From Blasia pusilla (lineage: Eukaryota > Marchantiophyta > Marchantiopsida > Blasiales): a DNA stretch of 64,000 nucleotides. The notes under the pieces were generated by a model that was given only the letters and a program-made list of their open reading frames with translations, did not search any database and was not told where the DNA came from. The translations under genes were made by a program, and so were the position numbers. Below are positions 36,292 through 48,972 of this stretch, piece by piece. Where the stretch lies: positions 42,904,001 to 42,968,000 of the forward strand of contig CM114271.1 in NCBI GenBank assembly GCA_050084515.1, given 5' to 3'. The stretch's first letter is position 1. Each line of letters begins with the position of its first letter.

Positions 36292-38476
36292 ACAAGCTCA
36301 AAAGTCATTTTTGGCTCTCTTCTTCCAATCTCAACAACAAACACGATAAATCCTGAACAAGGCACTGAGCTTATCTATTCAAGTGTCCAGAGACTCCAAG
36401 ATGAGAACAAAGTGTTCATTCAAACTCCTCCTCGATCTCTCTTGACTTCAAACACCTTCAATCAACAATCATACTTTCCTACAACACCCTTGTGCACTTG
36501 GTCTCATTTTTTGAAAGTTGGAGAAATTATCTTGATATGATTTTAACTTTGTAAAAAACACACGTCTTTGATCTTTCCAAACGCTTATCCTTCCAAATTT
36601 CTTTTAAGGAGCTTTTGCCATTTAGCAACTTTTGAATAGTAAGGACTTTTCTATTCATCATCCGCCAATCTTAATACCTTACAAATTTAACTCAAGGTAT
36701 TACATTCTCTTTCTCTGAGATTTACTCTTGACCAAATGTGTGTGGATATTCTTTGGCCGTGAACAAGGTACCAATGCACCACTACTTTTTGGACGGCAAA
36801 TCCTCGTGATTAACCTCCACCTCCTATCTTTTTTCCTTTTTAACTTTAAAAGTCCTCTTTTCACTTTACGGGAGTTTAGCCTTAATACTTATTCTCGGCT
36901 AACATTAATAATTTTCTTCATAGTATTACATGAGATGCTTCACAAGGCTTTACTACGACTTTCCTTACGAGATCTTCTAGCTTAGACTTCTAAGGCCCCA
37001 AGTCTTGATTTAGGTGATTAGACTTACTTGTGGTTTTAATCTTCATCATCCTTGTAAGTTTAGAATACACATGCGCACTTAAGATGCAACGCATGTATTT
37101 TGTTTTCTTAACACATTACGTCTACTTTATATGCATACACACTACGACATCCCATGGGTGACCCGTGGGTGGTTGTAGGCGTCAATCACGGCCAAAAGGT
37201 TTCCCCAATATTCAAGTGGCTCTTGAAGTGCCTTTCGGATTGTGATAAGACATCTCATGCATCTCCATGGTCATGTACTAGCACGTAGCAACCTCATAAC
37301 ATTGAGACTATCCAAAAGAGTCCGCCCCATTCCATAAATTATTCGTGATTGAGAGCTACAAACAATCCTTCACATGGACATCCCCCTTCATGGGAAACCC
37401 TAAGTGACTTGCCCTACAAGTACTCATATAATCTTAGATGCCATCGATTTGTAAGTATAAATCAATAATGATTTTGAATTGTAAATTTGTATTTCCGTTT
37501 GTGATATGAATTGCATTTTTCATATCTACTCTTCATGAAGCCAAAGATAACTTTCCTTGAGAGAAAAAAAAGGAGCAACCAAGTATATCCCAAGCTTTTG
37601 AAAAAAGTAACCTCAAGACTTATTATTGTTCGTGGCAAAAGGAGCAAGAATAGGAAATTGATATCGATGCAAATAGAATAGTAATATGAAGTTCCATGCA
37701 CTCAATTGGATCAATGGGTGAAAATTTATCTCCGTTAATTATCCCTATAATGTTCTATTAATCTATATGATACTTAAAATAAACCATGTATTTATCTGGA
37801 AGATGGAGTGCTAATCTCAAAATATTTTGGTTATTTTGATTGTAAATCAAACTCAAAAGTTTGCCAATGATTGCAAGAGTTGGTTGCATAAGCATTTCCA
37901 TACATGAAGAAAAGTGTAGAAATGAGCATGTCATTAACACATATTAGGAGAAAATCACAAGTTTCACCTGTTAGACAAAAAGAATTCAATAAATTTTCAC
38001 CTAGCATCAAGATAATACATTACATCATCAATGATCTCCATAGACATTGAAAATATATTCACATCTTTAGACACCTTAAATAATACTATATTTGATCCCT
38101 TATATATATGGGATAGAAAATTATATATCATATAGATGGGACATACAATTATGTATATCCCATCCCATGTATAACTAAGAATAATTGTACAGTTTGTGTT
38201 TCATACGGAGAATTATATTTTCCAAACGTCTTATGCCACCCCACTTACATAGGAATAGAGAATATCTACTCAAAGTTCCCAAAGTGATTAAACTTCCATC
38301 TTGTTAGGTGAAGGAAAACATGCTAAGGAGGTGGGAAACTCAAGTGTGCAAGTTTTCCCCAATTCAGGGTGCATTTGAGGCTATTTGGAGGGGTTTACTC
38401 TTAATAATTCAAGATTTTATAACCATAATTTAATTCTTTATTTGGAACGTGCCTCTTGATCCGTTGCAAAGTTTTG
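36292..38476. other. No gene recognised; AT-rich DNA
   Basis: Several short frames and one AT-rich tract (TATATATATGGG near 38100), with no domains. Some runs such as 37700-37990 faintly resemble copia pol on the minus strand but are too decayed to call. Confidence 0.35.
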
Positions 38477-39502
38477 TGCGCCTATTCTCCTTAAACGTTA
38501 ATCTTTGTTGTCGCGGAAGTGTGCGTTCAGTAGGGCACGATCTCAACGCTGATGTGCATCCGAACACGCGCTCTAGTTATTCGGGTCTTGGATCAATTAT
38601 CGGGCTAAATTTTGTAGTTCACGTCTCGGTCTTTCATCAAGCTCAACCTTCCTAGTTTCGCACTTTACAACACAGGCAAGTCTCGAAAGACGTGGGATAG
38701 ACTTTCTGGTCGGTTCAGAAACCTCAAACGGCGTTTCGCGCCTGGCGGTTCCAACTATCCGATGGACATCCAATGATTCCCTAACCGAAACTCACACAAA
38801 ATGAATCACGGGTCGGAATCCAAGTGTGGCGTACAAAGTCCACTCCCTTGGATCATGTTTGGATTTCAAGTTCCAACGCCAAACTCTCGTTCCATCCCGT
38901 GCCCTTGAAACGCCATTTGGCGCTCAAAGTGGAGATTCATGTTCCAAGACATCTTGGAGAAACTTCTCCCTTACTAGTACTTATGGGGATCTCCGCGGTT
39001 CCCTACTTTTAGGGAAAGATATCTGGGCCTCTCCAATTGGCCCTCAACCCGATTGCTCTCACAGTCATTTTTTGCCAATATCTCTCTCTATAGTCATGCG
39101 TTTGTCGATACCTTTGGTGCGTTGGAAGCGTCTCAAGATAAGCTTTCCAACGCTCACTTATTTGTCCCAAACGCATCTTGGGGCTAAACTTTATGGTAAA
39201 AAACACAGTCAAATTCCCCAAACGATAGTCGTGTTTCAAAACTGGTTCTCACCTCTTTGGCAACCAACCTTCCAAGACTCAACTCATCTCAAGTCTTGGC
39301 TCGCGTTTGGTCTATGTTTTATGGTCGCGACCATTAACGCATGAAACACACAACTCTTTTTTGCGTTTTGTCTATTGGACTTTTCCAAGAGACCTTTCCA
39401 AAAGCCTCTCCAAAGGGCGATCATCGCAACGTGAGTCCACTTGAGTTCTAAAGTTCCGCTTGGCGCCTATTTGGTGTTTGTTTGGTTATGAGGATCACGA
39501 CA
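38477..39502 (-). repeat. Solo LTR of the ~1.02-kb gypsy family, subfamily A
   Basis: This is the closest relative of the gypsy LTR at 2703-3713. It runs from TGCGCCTATTCTCCTTAAACG to TTATGAGGATCACGACA with long near-identical stretches, for example ACAACACAGGCAAGTCTCGAAAGACGTGGGA. No target-site duplication is visible (TTTTG and CAAAG). It carries no interior, so it is probably a recombined solo LTR. Confidence 0.75.
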
Positions 39503-42500
39503 CAAAGGGTCAAGGTTAGAAAGGTGACATGTTTGCTCAAGGCACATGGAAGGGGAGGGGTTGGCAGAGGTGAGGGCTCATTCTATAACGTGGAGAAGTT
39601 ATGGTATCTCTTATCTTGAGAGTAACCGTGAACCTCTCACTAAGAGATCTTTCTTGGTTTGACATAAGAGAGAGAATTTTGTGATGTGAGAATATGGTTA
39701 CACGCCAAATTTATAAAGAGACATTGAGAGAGAATCGTTGAGAGAGGTGTTGTGCCCTACGAGAGCATGCAAATTTTGCAATTTTCTGTAAGCAAGGATT
39801 CATATATTACATGTTGTTGTCCATAAGATTGATATGGATGTTAGTTGGGTTTTTTTTTCTAGAATAAATTTTGGATGGGAGCAACAAACACATAAGCATT
39901 GGTGGATTTTGGATAGATTGGGGGTCGCGACATCTTAATTTCTTCCACCAAGGATATTTTTGCTATTGCAAAGTTGATGTTAATATAGGAAAAAAATCTA
40001 GAAATGCAATGCAACTTGCAGTGTACAAAATGGGTTAGCAAGGTGACCAAAAAATGTCAAGCTGCCACTAGCCAACTGTAATTCTAGCCATGCATATGAT
40101 TTGTCATGCATGTTGCTTGGGTTCTCATGCCGCTTGGTCGAGATATTGTTACTATGTAATTGTGCCACTATTTGCCATTATTATACTGCCATCCATCGCC
40201 ATTGATGGTCGCACCTTTTGATCCTTCACCATCCCCCCCATTCGTAGTTCGATAGTTAAGTTGTGCTAATTTGTGTTATATAGAGGGTTTTGACATTGCA
40301 AAAAACAATTGCATTGTACCAAATTCAAGGGTTGTATCCTTCAATGACTTGGTTGTTAAGGGAGATTCTACAATTATAATATATATGTTCTACTTCTATT
40401 ATCATTGTTCTTAAATTCACCCATAATGTATTTTCATGTTACTTTCCATTATTGTCCTTTTATTTTATGTACAATATCCACCTTATAGAGTGTCTAATTG
40501 CTCTAAGATGGAGTAGGAGGTCCTTGTCAGATGTATACTACACCCAATGGATGCATTGGGCTTATCCGTCATAGGCATCATCGCATATGATTGTACAACA
40601 ACAAACCTATTCTATCTCACCTTGTCCCAATTTGTAAGTCATGTTTATCTAAGTGTGTGGATAACTTGAGTTATATATAAGCATCGATAAGAAGAGTAAT
40701 AGAAATGAAAGACAATGAGCAATAGAAGAAATAAATAATGTACTCCACCTTAGAGCGGCAATATACTCTATAAGGTGGATTTCCTTGTCAGTTTTCTTAT
40801 CCTTGATGTATGAGTCATTGTCTGAAAATTTGCCTCCTCCAACAAGCCTATCCGATGGGGTATATGAATTTGATTCAATCAACGTAGACTTGCATATCCA
40901 TTATTGCTTCTCTTCTACCTTGGCATCACCAAAATGTGGCACGTCATATTGCACCAAAAAGGGAAAATGTAGTTAGTAACTTTGTTGAAAATAAAATTTC
41001 GGAAGATACTACATGAGTTATAACTTTTCGTGAACTTACCCTCGATGCAATGACGTCTTGGTTTGTAAAAACCTCATATTTAGTTGTTTTGCCTCACTGC
41101 ACACCATCCACAACATGAGAAGTCAAAAACTCCTAATACCTCGTAAATTGCACCAAAAATCCACATAGTCAATTAACTATACATTTTAAGGATATCACAA
41201 GATAAGAGAGACTTACAAAGGTATGTCCAAATGCATTGTCTTCTCCTTGATTGTACAAGTGAGTCCCCTTTGTTATATGAGATGAATGCCGCTCCTCCAC
41301 CAACCGCTCTCTTGGCGGATCTTTTTCTAGTGCTATTTTTATGCATAGGATTGACACTCAAGATTCTCCACCAAATTTTTGGGTTTTGGTGTAGCCAACA
41401 TCAATACCTTTGGCTCCTCCCTTGTTCCCCATACCATCCATCCCCCTTGGTTGTCTACGTCCATGCCAAAAAAGAAGAAAAGAAAAGAAAGATAGAAGAA
41501 GAGGTTGGAAATGGAAAGGGCTAGATTGCATATGGAAGGAATAAGTCTAAATGCTCTATTGGTAGAATTTAGAGGTAAAAGGTGGAAAACAAGGGAAGTA
41601 TGGGATATTTTGAATTTGTAAGTCCACTATGAATCCATTGTGAGTAAAGTGCAAGTCCTATCACTTGCAAGTTTTTGTCTAGTATGAGTCTCAAAAGTTG
41701 TTATTCTCGTTTAGATAATGAATGTGAATCACAATCACTTTTGTGATTGCATTGTTAGATCAATGCAAGTCCGCACACTCGCAATATCCAAATGGTTGTC
41801 TAGACTTACAAACCAGATGAGACTTGGAAAGCTGCACGGAGTTCATAAAGTAACTTGTCAACTTACACTCACAATGGGCTTGCAAATTAGCTGCTCTTGG
41901 AAAAAAATGGACTTGTAATGGATTTATATGGACAGCTCTATCAACACTCGTGTATACTTTTGTGGACACATTTAATGATTTTCAATTCTCACTTCAATAA
42001 GTGAGGAGAACAAGAAAATTTTTGTTAATCTTTATGTTGCAAAGACACAACTTAAGGAGATTAGTCCTTAATTAGCTTACTTTGCCAAGGATTTTGTTGA
42101 TATGATTTAGAGAAATCCAAAGTTTGGCTTGTAGTTAGCAATACTTCAATCAATAGTGTATTTTAATTTCATTACTGATGCTCATTTAAATAGTGCACGC
42201 CTTGGTGCATCACCATTTTTATTACGCATTGATTTATGTGATGATTATCTTGAGGATTATCTCAATTGGAAATTTTGTAGAATAAATTTTGTAAGGACTT
42301 TATTTTGTAAATATAACTTCAACTTTTGGAGAGCAGTGCCATCTATTGGATCTTGTATTTTCATGTTCCAAGTCTACATAAATCTTTTGAACATATTTCA
42401 AATGGGTATAACATGCTTATGCAATATAAAATTTTAAAAAATACATGTAGTTGCTTGTGAAATTTTGTTTTGAGTTATATTACAAAGGGTCAAATTCAAT

Positions 42501-45199
42501 CCATCAAATATTTTAAACTTTTCCGTGAAATGAACCACTTGGACTTTCTGATGGAATTTTGTTTCATTCGTGACCAAACTTTAGCAATTTTTCTAGTAAT
42601 TCATGAAAATTATATCTATCCTGGTGTGGTTGTTTATCTTAAATTTTGGTTTTGTAGTACTTTATAGTAATTTTCATCAAAGTTTCTCAATCTCTCAACT
42701 ACCATATCCACTCTTAATAACTTCTAAGGGGAATAATTGAAAACAATGTGAACCATTCAAATCTCATGCAATTGTCTCGTTACCCTATTCAAGTTTCCCA
42801 TATTCGTGAAGTCTCACTAAGAAATCCCGACGTAATCAATTCATCATTTTATATTCTAATTTCAAAATGTCTTATCATTTCACTTCACTACCACATTCTA
42901 AATTAGGATTTTTAAAGACTCCTCTCACCATTCAATTGTAGCTTGAGTTATTTCTCTAGCCTTATGAGCACCACATATGTAGTGTTAAGATTGTACCTCT
43001 CTTATTGGGAATGGAAGTTAGTACTCATTGAACAAGTATGCGGCCAGTGAGGGATGGTGGGAATATTCTAAAAATATTCTTTATATTTTATTAAGTACTA
43101 AGGCGGAGAATTGGCATAAAATGACGGGGAAAAGTATAAGGAGAAAATTTTGGTGTCATGTGGCATAGAAAAATAGTAGGGTAGGAGTTTGAGATGTGGA
43201 GAGAAGGTAAGTGAGTAGAGCATCACAAAACTCAAGGTCAATTAAATATGCACTAAATCCGTATAATTTTTTTAAAATATCGTTTAAATCAATAAATGTT
43301 AATCTTTTTACGTGTCAAATGAGTATGCACGATAAAGATAACAAATTTAGGTACCAAGTAGATGTTATTTCGCATTTATATACATCAATGCTACTTCAAT
43401 GTGTATTTTGCCCTATAAACTACTATACTTCATATATGAAAAAACTACAAATTTAATATAGATTTGAAGATGTTAATTTAGTAAAAATAAACTATATTAT
43501 TCACACCGATTAGGCATTTCATTCTTTTAGATTATTCATATGAGAGTTAGCTATATTTTTTGTCTACAATGGCATCGAAATTAGATTAGGAATATTGTGA
43601 TTTTATTTATCTGTTTATGGTTATTTTTCAACCTTTCACATCCAACAATATTAGTTTTTGGGCATATTTTTGCACAACTTCCACTACAAAAATTATGAAA
43701 ATTAAGTAAGCAACGTAATGATTTGTACTTGAGGAGGAGGGTAGTATCATCATTGATTGGGATGAAATTATCTTTGTAATCCCAAATAATATATGTCATG
43801 AAATGTACCATACTTCAAGTAATGATGGCCTCCAATAACTTTCGGCAAGCTATGGAAGTGTATGATCTAAATAACTTAAGGATTGGGTACTCTTCCTCTA
43901 GTATACATGTCTATGGTGCGATATTCAACCGATGTTATTTTGAGTTTGGTGCCTTGAAATCCACAATTGGAATTTTGTATAAGTTTCTCATTCTATTACA
44001 CTAGTAGTGGAAGTGTCCAAACATTTAGATTCTATTGCAAATCACTAGATGAGAAATTAAATCGAACTACAAAATCTACATGTCAAATTTGCAACTCTAA
44101 AGGTGGTTTTATAATTTCATGAATGGAGATAAAGATAAGTTTACAAATGGATCGTGGCGGGCTGCCCAATCAACCCTTTACACAACTATGAAATCACCTT
44201 ATCCTTAGTGTCCCGTTATGCGTATCGCCGAAACATTGCCCACGAGCCCTTAAGCCGATACTGAGAGTAGGATGGCATCGAGCGTATTGGAATATCTCTT
44301 GCGCGATGGATTCAAATTTATGTTGTGAAAGTAATGTCAAATTACGCAAAGAGGGCAAAGTTGGCAAGCAAAGCTAATGGAATAGTATTTTTTCACATTT
44401 AGCAAGTTAGTGTGGCTTGCGTCTAAGAGCATGTGCAATTTGTGGCATGTGTTGCAATTACATGCACAGTTGTGTTCTGTTTCTATTTACCAATGAAATA
44501 GTATCAACCCGTATCTAGGCAGTAGACAATCAATCGAGCACTCATTATTGGAACTAAGTGGACATCCTATAGTAAGGGATTCTATTGAAACTTAGGATGA
44601 ACGAAACAAATTAAGATGCCTCTCATAAGTCTCTCGAGTCAATTTGTGATTCGATTTATCTCAAATGAAAGTCATAATCACAACCTTGGTTGGAATTTGA
44701 CGCTCATCCAACATTCGATGATGATGAGTTGACCATAGCTATCATGAAAATACGGTCTCTATGTCCAAAAGAAGGAAATAGAGAGAACGACCACGACCTG
44801 TTCTTAATAATAGATATCACATCCACGTTGTTGTAATTCCCCCATATCATACAGCTAAAAGAAACCATAAAATGGAAAATTTTGAAATGACACGGCCATA
44901 GAGAAGAGGAGAACTTGACAAGCATATCGTTGTTATCAAGTTTCTCGATCAAGTGAGAGAGCGGGAAAGTTGCAACGGAGTATATAACCGCAAGGCCTAC
45001 TTGTAGTAACATGTAAGAGATATGTATTGTTTCACTTCATTACTTCTTCACAGGCCCCGCCCCTCCTCTCATGAACGTGACAACCCGTATCGCAATCGGC
45101 TGATTCATAAGAACAACTCCTACTCCTATTGTATAGAAATCCTCTACAATCGTTAACACATAGCAGTCTGGAATGGCAAAGCTCAAAGATAGGTTTAGC
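39503..45199. other. Mostly unassignable AT-rich DNA; possible minus-strand gene remnant at 40.65-41.38 kb
   Basis: Most of this stretch shows no coding signal. Around 40649-41380 the minus strand has exon-like pieces: one reading EKDPPRERLVEERHSSH, one ending before GGTAAG near 41040, and one with PSDRLVGGGKFSDNDSY. Splice-like borders separate them. I do not recognise the protein. It could be a transposon-encoded gene or an eroded host gene. Confidence 0.3.
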
Positions 45200-45610
45200 A
45201 AAATCCAGGTACAAATCATCGTCACGCCACAATGCCCAATTCCTTCTCAGCTCCCGCTCCCAACGGCCTCTCCCCCTCCCTTACTAGCATCCTCTCTCTC
45301 CCCTCTCAAGACGGATGCCCATAGATTGCCCGGTCTTGTATTTATTTCGAGACCGGGTAGCTTGGATGCAGGCAAGCAAGTAAAGGGGGACTACGCATAG
45401 ATAGCACTCAAGTGGATTCGAACCCGGACCATTGCGCCTGCACCCAACAACCCACTCCACTAGCCTTACAGCCTGCCATAGTGATCTGCAGGGGCTTTGT
45501 TAGTTAGTTGTCAAAAATGTTTTTAAACTACCAGCCCGGGTCTAAGCCCGCTGAAGGTATGGGGTCTCACAATAAATGCAAGACCGGAGCAATTTAGGGC
45601 CTTTGCAAGG
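45200..45610 (-). mobile_element. Possible tRNA-derived SINE with an inverted partial copy
   Basis: On the minus strand, GGCTAGTGGAGTGGG (box A-like, near 45467-45455) and GGGTTCGAATCC (box B, near 45428-45417) lie ~40 bases apart, the spacing of a Pol III promoter. Downstream is GGTCTCGAAATAAATACAAG-ACCGGGCAA near 45355-45325. An inverted related block, GGTCTCACAATAAATGCAAG-ACCGGAGCAA, occurs on the plus strand near 45565-45595. It does not fold as a tRNA. Element ends are not resolved. Confidence 0.35.
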
Positions 45611-46232
45611 GGAACATTGCAAGTGTTGAAGGAAAACTAATGTGTGTGATTTCAATCATCCAAAGTGCAACTACAAAGATTGTCATATTGATGCGGCTTT
45701 TGGCCTCGGTTGGAACGTCCAACAGGTTTCTACTTGGCTAGTTAACTTGGTGTGAAATTTTTGAATTTTCAAGCGTCACTCGTCTCGGAAAAATTCCACA
45801 TTTTCCGAGATTTGACACTCTAGTAATCTAAATGAGTTTCTTGCAAATATGTGTGTATAGTCAGAGAGTGGAGTTACTTGCAATCATATGGTTGCGTAAA
45901 ATTTAAACTTTAATTGCAATTCGCGTTCCGCATTGACATTGCCATTGAGATCATGTATGAAACTTTTTCATCAAAATCGATATCGTCATATCCTTTCTTG
46001 GTAAGTAACAGGAGTTCCGTCATGTAAATTTACAAAAATAAATTCAGATCGTGCTCGGTTCTTGTTGAGACCTAGAAAATTTTCCGCAAGTTCTCTCTAA
46101 ATCTAGTACTATCTGCTAATTATAATATAATCTGGAAGGGCTTGTCATGGAGTCAAAGCTACATCCATCTATGTAATTCAAGGTTTTTTCTCTTATGGAT
46201 TAACCTTCTTTAACAGTTGATTGCATGTACAG

Positions 46233-46343
46233 ATATGGAGAGGTCAAGATCTTTTTAGATTGCACTGTATGGATTAGGACTGGAAAAGTTGGCATCGGAC
46301 TTGAAGCTGAAATTCTGCATGCAATGATGCCAAGTGTAGAATG
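46233..46343 (+). pseudogene. Unassigned exon-like fragment
   Basis: A 111-nt stretch is bounded by a good acceptor (TTGCATGTACAG|ATATGG) and donor (GAATG|GTAAGG). It is open in the frame YGEVKIFLDCTVWIRTG..., ending HAMMPSVEW. I cannot name the parent gene. Its position just ahead of the S15, FtsZ1, MCCA and BIG pieces suggests it belongs to the same mosaic of captured exons. It could instead be coincidence, given its short length. Confidence 0.35.
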
Positions 46344-46560
46344 GTAAGGGTATGAAATTAAACATTGACTGACATGCCTTGTGTGTCAAGCCACAAGAAT
46401 TTTTGGATGCATGAACTTCCAATTCTTAGCGGAAGTGAGCTTTTTTTTCTTCGCTCATTTTGTTTCCTCAACGACGACGAATTTTGTTTTAGCAACTCCA
46501 CCGCGATAGACCTGGAACGCGCGCTGCACTTGAGAATTAATTTTGTAGAGAGGCTCAACC

Positions 46561-46704
46561 ATGGCGGAGATGGAGCCCAAGTTCAAGACGCAAGTCCAAC
46601 CTATAAAGAGGATGTTCAAGAAGTTCACCTTCAAGGGTGTCAACCTTGATGCACTCTTGGACATCAACTCGGACGAGCTCGTGGAGCTGTTCCACGCACG
46701 TGCT
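46561..46704 (+). pseudogene. RPS15: 40S ribosomal protein S15 (uS19) N-terminal fragment
   Basis: From ATG 46561 (context ACCATGG) the first 48 codons read as the N-terminus of plant cytosolic S15. The key segments are [19 protein letters not shown] and [10 protein letters not shown]. The normal protein (~150 residues, small-subunit head) would continue with an Arg-rich RRRF segment. Here homology stops at codon 48 and runs into unrelated sequence that ends within 24 codons, so this is a truncated duplicate. A TTTTGTTTTAG acceptor-like site upstream at about 46492 hints that a 5' UTR intron came along, which would argue for a DNA-level copy. Confidence 0.8.
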
Positions 46705-47222
46705 TGCTCTGAAGTAGATTTTAGTTATATCATTCACATATTTGGATGTATCCTCTTCTTCGTACGCAATATTTGATGATTCAAAGGGATGAACAGTATG
46801 GGAGGACATTTACTCTGAGAAAGAAAGATCCATTCACCATTCTCTTTCTAAATTACATCTACCATAACTTCTTTTCATTCTAGACTTCACGAAGCTTGAT
46901 TGGTCAAGGGGAGGTGAGACCCTATCAAGGGTTGTGTGTCAATTGAGGGAAAGATAGCGGAGTGGGTTAAATTACTCCTCTGCATGAACATATGGTTGTG
47001 GCATTCTTTGTGATTGTGTCTCAGGCTATAATAAGCCATAGTGGTCTACAAGCAAAATCTTGTGAGGTCTTGTTAGAAAGGTAATACGTTTCAATGTCAA
47101 TGTGTAGCTGATGTAAAATTTAGAGGGAATGGATTCTCCTTACCGATAGTTGTGAGGAGAATCAATGAGCTAACCTGTGTCTGACGGGTTTTGATGTAGT
47201 AAATGATGTTTCTGCTCAACAG

Positions 47223-48043
47223 GGTTTGGAGGAAATTGAGCAAATGCAAAAGAATGTGGATATCCTTATTGTGATACCAAATGATAGACTCCAGGATATG
47301 GTTCAAGAATAAACACCGCTACATGAGGCTTTTCTTCTGGCTAATGATGTGTTGAGGCAGGGCGTGCAAGGCATTTTGGACATCATTATTGTAAGTAAAT
47401 GAAACACTCTGTAAAACTTTGTAGATTAAGTAGGCTCACACTCTTCAGCCTTTGGTGTAATTCAAGTTGTTGAATAAATTGTGATAGGGCACTTATTTGG
47501 AGATGCTTGTTGATTGTGCTCAGTCAAATAATTTAGTGTATATCCAATTCATAATAATTCTCATCTTGTGTATCCTACGGATTCCGAGGTTGATGAATGT
47601 TGATTGTGTAGATGTAAAGGTTGTGATGATTGATGAGCAATTCATGAATAGCAATGTTGGGAGTAGGCATGTCCACTAAGAAAAATCGTATTGAAGAAGC
47701 TTCCCAGCAAGCTACTTCTATCCCATTAATTGAGCGTTCAATCGAAAGAGTCATTGGTGTGGTCTACAACATAACTGACGACAAAGACTTCACTCTCGAG
47801 GAGGTCAATATAGTCTCCCAAGTAAGTTTGATCTTCCAAAGAAACCATGGAAATATCTTGCAATTGTATACCGCCCTCTTTTACGATGATTTTTTCTGAA
47901 GTTTCAATTCTGATCTTTTGTCCCTAAAAAATTATTATGTACCTAAATGATCGTGACAATGAATGTAGAGGAGTCGGACTACACTGCTAAAATTACTTTT
48001 CTTTGCAGGTTGTGACTGAACTAGCATATCCGAGCCGGAATTG
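47223..48043 (+). pseudogene. FTSZ1: FtsZ1-like plastid-division tubulin homologue, C-terminal exons with introns
   Basis: Exon A 47223-47390 (acceptor CTCAACAG, donor GTAAGT) reads EEIEQMQKNVDILIVIPNDR and ANDVLRQGVQGILDIII, with a TAA at 47310-47312. Exon B 47581-47821 reads IPRLMNVDCVDVKVVM. After a 1-nt frameshift near 47640 it continues MLGVGMSTKKNRIEEA and GVVYNITDDKDFTLEEVN, then donor GTAAGT. Exon C starts at 48009 after TTTGCAG with VVTELAYPS and is lost by about 48043. These are consecutive blocks of the FtsZ GTPase/C-terminal domains; the EEA.QAT and VVYNIT spacing is closer to the FtsZ1 than the FtsZ2 class. The intact protein forms the plastid division ring. The GTP-binding N-terminus is absent. 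Retained introns show DNA-level duplication. Confidence 0.85.
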
Positions 48044-48780
48044 GTATCTTGGGCTATTGTTGTATGATAATAGAGTGTACAATTGAGTCCTTGTATTCCT
48101 ATCAACATTATCTTTCAGGCTCGTGACTATCAAAGATAGTCTTTACATCGTTGATAGTCTTGACAGTAAAATTCATGTCGTTGATAGTCTTGATAGTCGA
48201 TGATTGAAAGTATGCAGAGTCAAAACAAAAGCATAATTTTAGAGAACTCGTTTGTTTACTGTTATCCTCATGAAAAAAATTGCATGTGCTCTACAACTCT
48301 GTGTCTCCCCTAAGGGAGACGCTGAACTCAAATGGTCCTAGCTACTAGAGTCCTCTCTACAAGAATTTCCTGTAACTTCACCTTTGGTTCAGAAGAGGCC
48401 AGAGGAAATACGCATTCATAGAATTTTCCATACCTCCACCATGAATTGTGAATCCATGTGGTATGTAGCACATAGTTTGATAGGATCTAATTGTGTTCTC
48501 ACAAGTGTCGGACTTCTATTCCTTAACCATCGAACGGGAATAAAGATGATGATTGAGTCAAAAGCGTGAACTTGTGTTCCAACTATAATTTCCTTCAACA
48601 CATACTCTTCCTACATGCACGAAGGTTTGTAATCAACAGATAAATTCCCTCTAGCGCCTAGGTCCACAGAAGCAAGAAAGAAAAAAATTGGATATTTTTT
48701 AGCATTTATGCTAGCAAAAATCAAATCAAGAAGTCTATATAAAAGGGAACAAACCTGATCAAAATTTCCCACTTGTTTGG
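48044..48780. other. Spacer between the FtsZ1 fragment and a copia element
   Basis: A short direct repeat (GTTGATAGTCTTGA) occurs at about 48153-48200. A 61-codon minus frame near 48416-48601 (WLRNRSPTL) has no domain I recognise. Copia-derived sequence begins to be readable at about 48780. Confidence 0.35.
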
Positions 48781-48972
48781 TCTTTCCTTTATCAAAACAC
48801 CCCCTTCTGTCGCCAAAGAAATATCAAGCCTGGTATAGACCATTGCCCACATCAAACTACCTGCTACACTTTTATAAGGTATCTTTCTCATGAACCTTCT
48901 TTCTTCTTCATTCCTGGGGGAATCCTTTCTTGAGAGCTTCTTCCATGATTCTACTAGTGTATCTATAGGTTT

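Noticed and set aside
45400-45480. tRNA gene suggested by GGTTCGAATCC
   Set aside because: No acceptor stem or anticodon arm can be folded; box A/box B alone fit a SINE better.
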